Both the position numbers and the translations under genes were made by a program. Of a DNA stretch of 64,000 nt, positions 8,170 to 17,160 are shown in pieces (the first letter of the stretch is position 1; every line of letters begins with the position of its first letter). Source of the stretch: Cupriavidus pauculus (GTDB taxonomy: Bacteria; Pseudomonadota; Gammaproteobacteria; Burkholderiales; Burkholderiaceae); contig NZ_BPUO01000002.1 in assembly GCF_022179805.1 (NCBI RefSeq), positions 186,001 to 250,000 on the forward strand. Direction: 5' to 3'. Under the pieces are notes generated by a model, which saw nothing but the letters and a program-made list of their open reading frames with translations, was not told the DNA's origin and did not search any database.

Positions 8170-9018
8170 ATGAGAAACGTACGCACCCTGTTGATGTTGC
8201 TGGTCGCGGCCCTCGCTGGCCTGGCGGCCGTTGTGCTGGCCTCGCGCTGGATGGTGGAGCAAAGCGCCGGCACCACGGTCAAGGTGGCCGTGGCCAACAC
8301 CGACATCAACCTCGGCCAGCGCCTGGCGCCCGAGTTCGTCAAGCTGGTCGACTGGCCGCGTGAAAGCCTGCCGCCCGGCGCGCTCAACGAACTGAAGGCG
8401 GTGGATGGCCGCGTCACCAAGGCCAGCGTAATGCGCGGCGAGCCGATCATCGAATCCAAGCTCACGCCGGCCGGCACCAAGGGCGGACTCTCCGCCGTGA
8501 TCGCCGACGGCAAGCGTGCCATCACCGTGCGTGTGAACGACGTGGTGGGCGTGGCCGGCTTTGCACTGCCGGGCAGCTTCGTCGACATCATCGTCAACAC
8601 CCAGAAGGACAACAAGCCCAGCGGCGGCTCCGAGACCGAGCAGTCGATCTCGAAGATCGTGCTGGAGAAGATCCTGGTGCTGGCCGTGGCGCAGGAAGTG
8701 AACCGCGACGAGACCAAGCCGAAGGTGGTGAACGCCGTGACGCTCGAAGTCTCGCCCGAAGAAGCCGAGAAGCTCGACCTGGCACGCAGCGTGGGGTCGC
8801 TCTCGCTGGTGCTGCGCAACCAGATCGAGGCCCGGCCCGTGGCCACCGCCGGCGCCACCAAGCGCAGCCTGCTCAACGAACCGGTGGTCCAGGCCGCGGC
8901 ACCGGCCACGCCGATCGCCAAGGTGATCCAGGTGGTCCAGCGCATTGCCGAACGCAAGGTCAATACCAATTGCGTAGGCGTCATCAGCGGCATGAACCAG
9001 GACAAGGAGTGCTTCTGA
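8170..9018 (+). CDS. cpaB: Flp pilus assembly protein CpaB/RcpC
   Basis: A 282-residue protein with one N-terminal membrane helix (about residues 5-27), a SAF/antifreeze-like beta-clip domain (TDINLGQRLAPEFVKLVDWP, VMRGEPIIESKL) and the RcpC/CpaB core (ITVRVNDVVGVAGFALPGSFVDIIV). CpaB is an inner-membrane-anchored periplasmic protein thought to work with the secretin. It is followed 43 bases later by the secretin gene. The end of the protein carries a Cys pair (NCVGVI, KECF). Confidence 0.93.
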   Translation: MRNVRTLLMLLVAALAGLAAVVLASRWMVEQSAGTTVKVAVANTDINLGQRLAPEFVKLVDWPRESLPPGALNELKAVDGRVTKASVMRGEPIIESKLTPAGTKGGLSAVIADGKRAITVRVNDVVGVAGFALPGSFVDIIVNTQKDNKPSGGSETEQSISKIVLEKILVLAVAQEVNRDETKPKVVNAVTLEVSPEEAEKLDLARSVGSLSLVLRNQIEARPVATAGATKRSLLNEPVVQAAAPATPIAKVIQVVQRIAERKVNTNCVGVISGMNQDKECF

Positions 9019-9061
9019 ACGTGCGAGCCAGCACGCCGGAAGTCACCAATCGGGGGAAATC

Positions 9062-10948
9062 ATGAAGACCAGCCACACATCGTCAGGCCGCCCGCGCAAG
9101 CCGCACGCACGCGGCGCCGCGAAACTGAGCGCAGTCTCGGCACTGGCCATCGCCAGCGTCTGGCTGGCCAGCGCCCAGGTGCAGGCCGCCGAAGAGGCCG
9201 CCGCCGCGCAACCGACGCGCATCGCCGCCAACGGGCCCATCCAGCTCACCATCGGCGCCACCACGCCCCCGCCCGCCGCCGCGGATACCGGCGGCGGACG
9301 CGGCCCGAGCTGCGTGGGCGCGGCCGCCGAGCCCGAGCAGGTGACGGTGCCGGTGGGCAAGTCGCGCATGCTGCCGCTGCCCGAGCCGGTGAAGACCCGC
9401 ACGCTGGGCAACCCGAGCGTGGTGCAGGCCATGCTGGTATCGCCGCAGACCATGTACCTGCTGGGGCTGGATGTCGGCACCACGAACATGATCGTGCAGG
9501 GCCGCAGCGGCCGCTGCACCGTGATCGACGTGACGGTGGGCGCCGACCCGGCGGGCCTGCAGTCCACGCTGCGCTCGCTGCTGCCCGGCGCGCGCAACGT
9601 GCAGGTGGCATCGGCCGCCGACAGCCTGGTGCTGAGCGGCAACGTGCCCGATTCGTCCACCGCGCAGCAGGTGATGGACATCGCCAACGCCTTCGTGATG
9701 CGCCAGAGCCGCAGCCCGCTGCAGGCGCCGCCGCAAGCGCTGGGCGCGCCGGCCAATGCGGCGGGCAACCCGAACATGATGATGCCGATGGGCGGCGTCA
9801 TGATGCCGATCACCGCCACGCAGAACAACAACGGCATGCCGGTGCGCAGCAACAAGCTCATCAACATGATGACGGTGGACGCGCCGCAGCAGGTGATGCT
9901 CGAAGTCAAGGTGGCCGAGGTGTCCAAGACGCTGATCGACCAGCTTGGCGCGGCCGCCAACATCCAGGGCGCGTTTGGCAGCTGGCAGTTCGGCCTGCTG
10001 GCGAACTTCCTGTCCGGCGCCCCGTCGGCGCTGACCGCCATCAAGAACAACAACCTGCCGCTGGCGCTGCAGCTCGACGCACAGAAGGGTGACAGCCTGG
10101 TCAAGATCCTGGCCGAACCGAACCTGATGGCGATCAGCGGCCAGGAAGCCAGTTTCCTGGCGGGCGGCAAGGTGTTCATCCCGGTGCCGCAGTCGAACTT
10201 CGGCGGCGTCACCACGATCGTGCTGCAGGAAGAAACGTTCGGCGTGGGGCTCAAGTTCACGCCCACGGTGCTGGCCAACGGCCGCATCAACCTCAAGGTG
10301 GCGCCTGAAGTGTCCGAGCTGTCGCCCACGGGCGTGGCCGTGACGGCGCCGAACACCTCGGGGTCCACCATCCTGCCGCTGATCAACACGCGGCGTGCGG
10401 CCACCACGCTGCAGGTGATGGACGGCCAGAGCTTTGCCATCGGCGGCCTGATCAAGAGCAACGTCACGGGCAGCCTCAAGGGCCTGCCCGGCGCCGGCGA
10501 GCTGCCGGTGCTTGGCAACCTGTTCCGCAGCACCAGCTTCCAGCAGGACCGCAGCGAACTGCTGTTCGTGGTCACGCCGCGCCTGGTGAAGCCGCTGCCG
10601 CCGAACTACCCGTTGCCGACCGATTCGTTCGGCCCTCCGATCAATGGCGAGGTCTACATCAACGGCAACATGGAAGGCCATCCGCAGCGCCTGCCCGACA
10701 ACCGCCAGCCGCCCGCGATGCCGGCCGGTCCCGCCGCACCGACGCCGCCCGCCAGCCCCGCCACGCCGACCACGAACATCGGCCCGGCGCCGACGGCCAG
10801 CGCCCAGCCCGTGAACGTGCAGCCCATCCAGGCACGGCCGCTCGACCCGCGTCCCGCCGATGCGCCGCCCGCCACCGGTGGCTTCATGCCCACCGCCGCG
10901 CTGCCGCCCGCGTCGCCGTCTATCGCGGCCTCGGGCAGCACCCAGTGA
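9062..10948 (+). CDS. cpaC: Tad/Flp outer-membrane secretin CpaC/RcpA
   Basis: A 628-residue secretin with a signal peptide ending VQA at about residue 42. It has the secretin-pilus N-domain (VTVPVGKSRMLPLPEPVKT), a BON-like segment (LRSLLPGARNVQVASAADSLVLSG) and the secretin core with PNLMAISGQEASFLAGG and ELLFVVTPRLV. It forms the outer-membrane channel for the pilus. The last 90 or so residues are a low-complexity Pro/Ala-rich tail, longer than in many relatives. The gene ends 23 bases before the lipoprotein ATG. Confidence 0.95.
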   Translation: MKTSHTSSGRPRKPHARGAAKLSAVSALAIASVWLASAQVQAAEEAAAAQPTRIAANGPIQLTIGATTPPPAAADTGGGRGPSCVGAAAEPEQVTVPVGKSRMLPLPEPVKTRTLGNPSVVQAMLVSPQTMYLLGLDVGTTNMIVQGRSGRCTVIDVTVGADPAGLQSTLRSLLPGARNVQVASAADSLVLSGNVPDSSTAQQVMDIANAFVMRQSRSPLQAPPQALGAPANAAGNPNMMMPMGGVMMPITATQNNNGMPVRSNKLINMMTVDAPQQVMLEVKVAEVSKTLIDQLGAAANIQGAFGSWQFGLLANFLSGAPSALTAIKNNNLPLALQLDAQKGDSLVKILAEPNLMAISGQEASFLAGGKVFIPVPQSNFGGVTTIVLQEETFGVGLKFTPTVLANGRINLKVAPEVSELSPTGVAVTAPNTSGSTILPLINTRRAATTLQVMDGQSFAIGGLIKSNVTGSLKGLPGAGELPVLGNLFRSTSFQQDRSELLFVVTPRLVKPLPPNYPLPTDSFGPPINGEVYINGNMEGHPQRLPDNRQPPAMPAGPAAPTPPASPATPTTNIGPAPTASAQPVNVQPIQARPLDPRPADAPPATGGFMPTAALPPASPSIAASGSTQ

Positions 10949-10971
10949 ACCGACTTCGACAGGGGAACATC

Positions 10972-11271
10972 ATGATCTCGACCACTCGACTGCTTGCCCT
11001 TGCCGCCGGCGCCCTGCTCGGTGCCGGCCTGACCGGCTGCATGAGCACCTCGCCCGTCTGGGACGCGCACTTCGGCGAATCGGTGCGCACCGTGCGCATG
11101 ATGCAGACGCTGAACCCGAACGCGAGCTACACCAACACCGACCCGGTCACCGGCGTCGATGGCCGCGCAGCCACGTTCGCGATGGACCGCTACGGCCAGT
11201 CGTTCAGCAACCCGCCCACGGACGGCAACACGTTCGTGATCGGCATCGGCAACGGCAACGGATCGCACTGA
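10972..11271 (+). CDS. Tad-locus lipoprotein
   Basis: A 99-residue lipoprotein with lipobox LTGC (acylated Cys23). The mature part has no domain I can name (GESVRTVRMMQTLNPNAS, AMDRYGQSF). The ATG at 10972 has AGGGGA at the right distance; the in-frame ATG-like start at 10945 overlaps the secretin stop and gives a poor signal peptide. Small lipoproteins at this position (between secretin and TadZ) often act as pilotins or secretin partners, as TadD or CpaD-type proteins do elsewhere; that role is inferred from position only. Confidence 0.75.
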   Translation: MISTTRLLALAAGALLGAGLTGCMSTSPVWDAHFGESVRTVRMMQTLNPNASYTNTDPVTGVDGRAATFAMDRYGQSFSNPPTDGNTFVIGIGNGNGSH

Positions 11272-11351
11272 CCGACTGCACTGACAGAACTCACTAACGC
11301 TGCCCCGCCCTACGCGGCGCCAACCACAACGACCACCCGAGGAGAGCCGAC

Positions 11352-12560
11352 ATGGCAAAGCTGATACTGGTCTCCGCCGACGATACGCGCGCGCGGCAGA
11401 TGCTGGCACTGGCCCAGCAGGCCGACACCCGGCGCCAGCCGCAGCTGGTCTGCGTGGACCCCGCCAAGGCGCTGGGCATGCCGGGCCTGGTGCACTCCAC
11501 CGACTTCGTGGTGCTGCAGGCCGACGAGTTCGATATGGAAGTGCTGCAGCACCTGCGCCAGCGCTTTCCGGAACCCGGCGACGTGCCGTGCATCCTGGTG
11601 ACGCCCCAGCCGTCGGCCGAACTGCTGATGCGCGCAATGCGCATGGGCGTGCGCAGCGTGCTGCGCTGGCCGCTGGACCCGCGCGAGTTCAACGAGGAAC
11701 TGGCGCGCCTGGACACCCGCGATCAGGCCGAGGCCACTACCCAGGCCCGCACGTTCGCGTTCGCATCGTGCAAGGGCGGCAGCGGCACCACGTTCGCGGC
11801 CGCGAACTTTGCCTTCGCCGTGGCCGCCCAGCGCGGCAAGCGCGTGCTGCTGGTGGACCTTGACCAGCAGTTCGGCGATGCGGCCTTCGTGGTCACCGAC
11901 AAGACGCCTCCGGCCACGCTGCACGACATCTGCCACCAGATCGACCGCCTCGATGCCGCGTTGCTGGACGCCTGCGTCACGCACGCGCATCCGAACCTCG
12001 ACGTGATTGCCGGCGCCGGCGATCCGGTCAAGTCGGCCGACGTCAAGGCCGCGCACCTGGAACGCATTCTCGACCTGGCGCGCCCGGCCTACGACGTGCT
12101 GGTGTTCGACCTGGGCCAGGCCATCAACCCGGCGTCGATCATGGCGCTGGACCACAGCGACACGATCCATCCGGTGGTGCAGCTCACGCTGCCCTACGTG
12201 CGCGCCGGCCGGCACATGATGGAAATCTTCCATTCGCTCGGCTATCCGATGGACCGCATGCAGGTGCTGGCCAACCAGTTCGAGAAGCACTCGGCCATCA
12301 CCATCCGCACCATGGAAGACACGCTTGGCGCGCGCATCATGCACACGCTGCCTACCGACGCCAAGACCGCCCGCGAAGCCGCCAACCAGGGCGTGCCGGT
12401 GCCGCAGCTCGCGCCGACCAGCGCGGTGTCCCGCGCGCTGCAGCAGATGGTCGACACCGCCTTCCCTGCCACGGCGAAGAAGGACGAAGGGCTGCTCGCG
12501 CGCTGGCTTCGCCATCGCGGCGACACCACCCAGCCGCTGCCCGTGGGACGGCACGCATAA
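11352..12560 (+). CDS. cpaE: Pilus localisation ATPase CpaE/TadZ
   Basis: A 402-residue protein with an atypical receiver-like N-terminal domain (about 1-125) and a MinD/ParA-type ATPase domain. The P-loop at about residues 139-147 reads KGGSGTT: the deviant Walker A signature lysine is kept, but the usual Lys before Ser/Thr is Thr, a variation common in TadZ/CpaE proteins. VLLVDLDQQFGD follows. It positions the Tad machine in the cell. A clear GAGGAGAG precedes its ATG, and cpaF starts 18 bases downstream. Confidence 0.92.
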   Translation: MAKLILVSADDTRARQMLALAQQADTRRQPQLVCVDPAKALGMPGLVHSTDFVVLQADEFDMEVLQHLRQRFPEPGDVPCILVTPQPSAELLMRAMRMGVRSVLRWPLDPREFNEELARLDTRDQAEATTQARTFAFASCKGGSGTTFAAANFAFAVAAQRGKRVLLVDLDQQFGDAAFVVTDKTPPATLHDICHQIDRLDAALLDACVTHAHPNLDVIAGAGDPVKSADVKAAHLERILDLARPAYDVLVFDLGQAINPASIMALDHSDTIHPVVQLTLPYVRAGRHMMEIFHSLGYPMDRMQVLANQFEKHSAITIRTMEDTLGARIMHTLPTDAKTAREAANQGVPVPQLAPTSAVSRALQQMVDTAFPATAKKDEGLLARWLRHRGDTTQPLPVGRHA

Positions 12561-12578
12561 CAGATCAGGAGAACCGAC

Positions 12579-13979
12579 ATGTCACTGCGCGCCCAACTCT
12601 TCGAGAAAGCCGGCGAAACCGTGCCCGAACGCGTCAACGAGCGCACGGTGGACCGCGGACCCGACCGCACCGCCGATCGCCCCGCCAACGGCAGCGCCGC
12701 CACGGCGGCCTACCAGCAACTGAAGCTCGACATCCACGCCACCATCATCGAGCGCGTGGAACTGGAAAAGCTGCAACGCCTGTCGCCCGAGCAGGTCAAG
12801 CGCGAGCTGGCCATGCTGGTGGAGCGGATCATCGAGGAACGCAATATCCCGATCAACGAGGCCGAGCGCCGCCGCCTGGTGTCCGACGTGCGCGACGAGA
12901 TGCTGGGCTACGGCCCGCTGGAGCCGCTGCTGGCCGACCCCACCATCTCGGACATCCTGGTCAACACGGCCAGCAAGGTCTACGTGGAACGGCGCGGCAA
13001 GCTGGAACTGACCGACGTGACGTTCCACGACGACGCCCACCTGATGAAGGTGATCGACAAGATGGTGTCGCGCGTGGGACGGCGCGTGGATGAATCGAGC
13101 CCGATGGTCGATGCGCGCCTGCCCGATGGCTCGCGGATCAACGCGATCATCCCGCCGTCGGCCGTGGACGGCCCGCTGCTGTCGATTCGCCGCTTTGCCG
13201 TGAATCCGCTGATGGTCAAGGACCTGGTGGAACTGCAGACGCTGACGCCGCCGATGGCGCAGCTGATCGAGGCCATGGTCAAGGCCAAGCTGAACATCCT
13301 GATCTCGGGCGGTACCGGCAGCGGCAAGACCACGATGCTGAACATCCTGTCGGGCTTCATCCCCGACACCGAGCGCATCGTGACCATCGAGGACGCGGCC
13401 GAACTGCAATTGCGGCAGGACCACGTGCTGCGGCTGGAAACGCGCCCGCCCAACATCGAGAGCCGGGGCGAGATCACGCAGCGCTCGCTGGTACGCAACG
13501 CACTGCGGATGCGGCCCGACCGGATCATCCTGGGCGAAGTGCGCGGCGCCGAGGCGCTGGACATGCTGCATGCGATGAACACGGGCCATGAAGGTTCGCT
13601 GGCCACCATCCACGCCAACAGCCCGCGCGACGCGCTGACGCGGCTGGAGAACATGGTCAGCATGGCCGGGCTGTCGCTGCCGCCGCGCACGATGCGCCAG
13701 CAGATCACGTCGGCCATCACGGTGATCCTGCAGGTGTCGCGCCTGACCGACGGCCGGCGCAAGCTGATGAGCATCCAGGAAGTCACCGGCATGGAAAGCG
13801 ATGTGGTGAACATGCAGGAGATCTTCACGTTCAAGCGCACCGGCGTGGATGCCGAAGGCCGCGTCAAGGGCTACTTCTGCGCTACCGGCGTGCGGCCGCA
13901 TTTCTCTGACCGGCTGCAATCGTTTGGCCTGTCGGTACCGGACCGGCTCTACGAGCCATCGGTGCGCTTCGACGTCTGA
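12579..13979 (+). CDS. cpaF: Tad secretion ATPase CpaF/TadA
   Basis: A 466-residue secretion ATPase of the PilT/VirB11 superfamily that powers pilin assembly. Walker A is GGTGSGKTT at about residues 244-252, the Asp-box/Walker B region reads [16 protein letters not shown], and a His box appears in [15 protein letters not shown]. The long N-terminal all-helical/CpaF domain ([23 protein letters not shown]) is present. The length is normal for the family, and it is followed after 30 bases by tadB. Confidence 0.96.
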   Translation: MSLRAQLFEKAGETVPERVNERTVDRGPDRTADRPANGSAATAAYQQLKLDIHATIIERVELEKLQRLSPEQVKRELAMLVERIIEERNIPINEAERRRLVSDVRDEMLGYGPLEPLLADPTISDILVNTASKVYVERRGKLELTDVTFHDDAHLMKVIDKMVSRVGRRVDESSPMVDARLPDGSRINAIIPPSAVDGPLLSIRRFAVNPLMVKDLVELQTLTPPMAQLIEAMVKAKLNILISGGTGSGKTTMLNILSGFIPDTERIVTIEDAAELQLRQDHVLRLETRPPNIESRGEITQRSLVRNALRMRPDRIILGEVRGAEALDMLHAMNTGHEGSLATIHANSPRDALTRLENMVSMAGLSLPPRTMRQQITSAITVILQVSRLTDGRRKLMSIQEVTGMESDVVNMQEIFTFKRTGVDAEGRVKGYFCATGVRPHFSDRLQSFGLSVPDRLYEPSVRFDV

Positions 13980-14009
13980 CCATCGTCCACCGCCACGCGG
14001 AGACCCGCC

Positions 14010-14987
14010 ATGGATAACACTCTCATCGCCTTTGGCGCCTGCCTGTTCGTGGCCATCGTGGTGGCGATCACGGTCGGGTACCAGTGGTGGCAGCGCCGGC
14101 ACAGCGAGGCGGCACGCCGCTTTGGCCGCCGCCTGCGCGCCGTGGCCGCCACACCCTGGCAGGACGAGGCCACCGCATCGATCATGAAGGCACGCGCGCT
14201 GGCGCAGACGCCGTTCATGACCGCACTGCTGCGCCGGCTGCCGCACAGCGACGCACTGGACCGCTGGCTGATGCAGTCGGGCCTGCACTGGACGGTGTCG
14301 TCACTGGTCACCATGACGCTGCTGCCGCCGATTGCGCTGTGGATCGTCGGACGCGTGCTGGATGTGCCCGAGGCGCCCGTGGCGGTCTGCGCGGTGGTCT
14401 GGCTGGGCCTGCCGGCCGCCTACGTGCGCCACGCGCGCAACAAGCGCCTGATGCGCATCGAGCAGCAACTGCCCGAGGCCGCCGACATGATCAGCCGCGC
14501 GCTGCGTGCCGGCCATTCGTTTTCCAGCGCACTGGACATGGCCGGCGACGAACTGCCGGATCCGATCGGCGCCGAGTTCCGCGCCACGTTCGACGAGATC
14601 AACTTCGGCACGTCGATGCACGACGCGCTCAGCGCGCTGGCCGACCGCGTGCCGCTGCCCGACTTGCGCTACCTGGTGATTGCCGTGCTGATCCAGCGCG
14701 AATCGGGCGGCAACCTGGCCGAGATCCTCGGCAACGTCAGCCACATCATCCGCGAGCGCATGAAGCTGATGGGCCAGGTGCGCGTGCTGTCGGCCGAAGG
14801 CCGGCTGTCCGGGATCATCCTGGCGCTGCTGCCGTTCGCGGTGGCGGGCGCCATGTACGTGCTGAACCCGGAATTCCTGGACCCGCTGGCCGACGATCCT
14901 GCGGGCCCGTGGGTGGTCGGCTACGCGCTGTCGCTGATGGCGATGGGGCTGGTCTGGATGCGCCGCATCGTACGGATTCACGTCTGA
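14010..14987 (+). CDS. tadB: Tad inner-membrane protein TadB
   Basis: A 325-residue T2SSF-domain membrane protein. It has an N-terminal helix, two more around residues 95-135, the T2SSF cytoplasmic domain (LPEAADMISRALRAGHSFSSALDMAGDELPDP, LIQRESGGNLAEILGNVSHIIRER) and C-terminal helices. TadB and TadC form the inner-membrane platform on which TadA acts. tadC follows after 16 bases. Confidence 0.94.
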   Translation: MDNTLIAFGACLFVAIVVAITVGYQWWQRRHSEAARRFGRRLRAVAATPWQDEATASIMKARALAQTPFMTALLRRLPHSDALDRWLMQSGLHWTVSSLVTMTLLPPIALWIVGRVLDVPEAPVAVCAVVWLGLPAAYVRHARNKRLMRIEQQLPEAADMISRALRAGHSFSSALDMAGDELPDPIGAEFRATFDEINFGTSMHDALSALADRVPLPDLRYLVIAVLIQRESGGNLAEILGNVSHIIRERMKLMGQVRVLSAEGRLSGIILALLPFAVAGAMYVLNPEFLDPLADDPAGPWVVGYALSLMAMGLVWMRRIVRIHV

Positions 14988-15003
14988 AGCCAAGGAGCCG
15001 ACC

Positions 15004-15957
15004 ATGAAAGCCGGACAGATCCTGATACTCGTGCTGACCTTCGTGCTCACCTTCGGCGCGGTGCTGGTCGCCATGCTGCTGGCGCAGCCCAACACCATCC
15101 GCCGGCGCATCACGCAAGCCACCCAGGCGCCGGCCGAAGACGCCATCACCCCGGACCTGCAGGAAGAATGGCTGCAGCGCATGGTGCGCGTGTCGCGCCC
15201 GCTGGCCAAGCTGGCGGTGCCGAAGGAAGGCTGGGACAACTCCACGCTGCGCACCCGCTTCATGAACGCGGGGTGGCGCAATCCGTCGGCGATTCCGGTC
15301 TACTTCGCCGCCAAGACGCTGCTGGCCCTGGTGTTTCCGGCGGTGCTGTTCATCGCCACGGGCGGGGTGCTGGTCGAGGACAACCCGCGCATGCTGCCCA
15401 CGGCCATGCTGGCGATAGCGATTGCCGGCTTCTACCTGCCCGACCTGGTCCTGCGCCGCCGCATCGCGCGCCGCCGCCAGGAGATCTTCGAATCGTTCCC
15501 CGATGTGCTGGACCTGATTACGGTGTGCGTGGAAGCGGGCCTGGCGCTGGACGCCGCACTGCTCAAGGTAGTGGAAGAACTGCGCAGCAGCGGCACGGCG
15601 CTGTGCGACGAGCTGGAGCTGCTGGTGCTGGAACTGCGCGCCGGGTTGTCGCGCGAGAAGGCGCTGCGCAACCTGGCGCTGCGCACGGCGGTGGAAGACG
15701 TCGACATGCTGGCCAGCATGCTGATCCAGGCCGACCGCTTCGGCACCAGCATCGGCGAGTCGCTGCGCGTGCAGGCCGACACGCTGCGCACGCGGCGCCG
15801 GCAGCGCGCCGAGGAGCGCGCGGCCAAGATCGCGGTCAAGCTGCTGTTCCCGCTGATCTTCTTCATCCTGCCGTCGCTGATGGTAGTGCTGCTTGGGCCG
15901 CCCGCGCTGCAGTTCTACCGCTCGCTGATGCCGTTCATGATGGGACAGGGAGACTGA
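15004..15957 (+). CDS. tadC: Tad inner-membrane protein TadC
   Basis: A 317-residue T2SSF-domain membrane protein, paralogous to TadB. Its cytoplasmic segment has the family signature FPDVLDLITVCVEAGLALDAAL and the repeat region LASMLIQADRFGTSIGESLRVQADTLR. Helices occur at the N-terminus, around residues 100-140 and at the C-terminus (LLFPLIFFILPSLMVVLLGP). It partners TadB in the pilus platform. The next gene starts 2 bases after its stop, which suggests translational coupling. Confidence 0.94.
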   Translation: MKAGQILILVLTFVLTFGAVLVAMLLAQPNTIRRRITQATQAPAEDAITPDLQEEWLQRMVRVSRPLAKLAVPKEGWDNSTLRTRFMNAGWRNPSAIPVYFAAKTLLALVFPAVLFIATGGVLVEDNPRMLPTAMLAIAIAGFYLPDLVLRRRIARRRQEIFESFPDVLDLITVCVEAGLALDAALLKVVEELRSSGTALCDELELLVLELRAGLSREKALRNLALRTAVEDVDMLASMLIQADRFGTSIGESLRVQADTLRTRRRQRAEERAAKIAVKLLFPLIFFILPSLMVVLLGPPALQFYRSLMPFMMGQGD

Positions 15958-15959
15958 TC

Positions 15960-16442
15960 ATGCCAGGACGCCTGAGGATCTTGCGCGGTGCCCGCAGCCA
16001 GCGCGGCGCCAGCGCGGTGGAGTTTGCGCTGGTGGCGCCAGTGTTCTTCCTGCTGCTGTTCTCGATCGTCGACTTCGGCGCGATGATGTGGGCCAACCTG
16101 ACCATGCAGCACGCGGTGCGCGAAGGCGCCCGCTACGCGGTCACCGGACAGACGGGCCTCGATGCCAGCCAGAGTCCGGCGCGCTACCGCGCCGTGCTGG
16201 AGAAGATCCAGGACAGCTCGCTGGGCGTCTACGACATGTCGCAGGCCAAGGTCACCACCTGGGTCAACGGCTCGTCGACGCCGAACGGCGCGGGCATGTT
16301 CGGCAACGCTGGCGACATCATCGTGATCCAGGTGACATGCGACTGGCCGCTGATGACGCCGCTGGTGGCCGCCTACTTCAAGGCCAACGGCGGCAAGTAT
16401 CACTTCAGCGTGGCCGCCACCATGCGCAACGAAGCGTTCTGA
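15960..16442 (+). CDS. tadE: TadE-type pseudopilin
   Basis: A 160-residue protein with a basic leader, then the TadE motif RGASAVEFALVAPVFFLLLF (prepilin-like cleavage region with the conserved Glu) and one hydrophobic helix. The C-terminal periplasmic domain is beta-rich. TadE and TadF are minor pilins processed by the same peptidase as Flp. The start at 15960 lies 2 bases after the tadC stop, with GGGAGA upstream. A much longer frame starting inside tadC is a shadow. Confidence 0.9.
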   Translation: MPGRLRILRGARSQRGASAVEFALVAPVFFLLLFSIVDFGAMMWANLTMQHAVREGARYAVTGQTGLDASQSPARYRAVLEKIQDSSLGVYDMSQAKVTTWVNGSSTPNGAGMFGNAGDIIVIQVTCDWPLMTPLVAAYFKANGGKYHFSVAATMRNEAF

Positions 16443-16471
16443 CCGGACATCCGGCCTCAGGGAGTACCGCC

Positions 16472-17140
16472 ATGACCACCAGGCTCCATCGTCAACCGCA
16501 GCAGCCACGCGCGCGCCGCCCGCTGCGCCAGACCCGGCGCGGGAAGATGCGCGGCATCGCGGCCATCGAGTTCGGCATCCTGCTGCCGATCTTCATCTTC
16601 CTGACGCTGCCCGTGATCGACTTCGCGCGCGCCATCCAGGCCAACCTGATCCTGACCAACCTGACACGCGAAGGCGCCAGCCTGGCGTCGCGCAGTTCGC
16701 AGTTGCCGCAGACCATCATGGATTCGCTGGCCCAGACCACGCCACCACTGAACATGGCGCAGCGCGGCACGATCTACATCACCAAGGTCATGGGCAATGC
16801 CGAGAACTGCAACAAGAGCGGCACCAACTGCACCGTGCGCAATATCGTGCTGGAACAATATCGCTGGACGGACGGCTGGGGCATCGGCGGCGGCGCGCCG
16901 GGCAGCAAGGTCTACGGCTGCGGCAGCTACAACAGCAGCGACGGCTCGTGCAAGAACCTGCCCTCGGCGGGCACCGGATCGCCCACGGCCAACGCCATGA
17001 CCGGCAAGCTGACCGACGGACAAGTCATCTACGTAGTGGAAAGCTGGTACCGCTTCAACATGTTCTTCCAGGGCCTGACCATGGGCGTGCTGCAGATGCC
17101 GACGCTGGGCCCCAATCTCTATTCGTCCACCACGTTCTGA
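16472..17140 (+). CDS. TadE/TadF-like pseudopilin with Cys-rich periplasmic domain
   Basis: A 222-residue TadE-like protein. A very basic leader of about 28 residues precedes RGIAAIEFGILLPIFIFLTL, with the conserved Glu in the prepilin-like helix. The periplasmic part has four cysteines (NCNKSGTNC, YGCGSYNSSDGSC), which would allow two disulfides. CAGGGAG precedes the ATG. Position after tadE and before tadG suggests it fills the TadF role. Confidence 0.88.
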   Translation: MTTRLHRQPQQPRARRPLRQTRRGKMRGIAAIEFGILLPIFIFLTLPVIDFARAIQANLILTNLTREGASLASRSSQLPQTIMDSLAQTTPPLNMAQRGTIYITKVMGNAENCNKSGTNCTVRNIVLEQYRWTDGWGIGGGAPGSKVYGCGSYNSSDGSCKNLPSAGTGSPTANAMTGKLTDGQVIYVVESWYRFNMFFQGLTMGVLQMPTLGPNLYSSTTF

Positions 17141-17160
17141 GCCGCGCGAAGGAGACCATC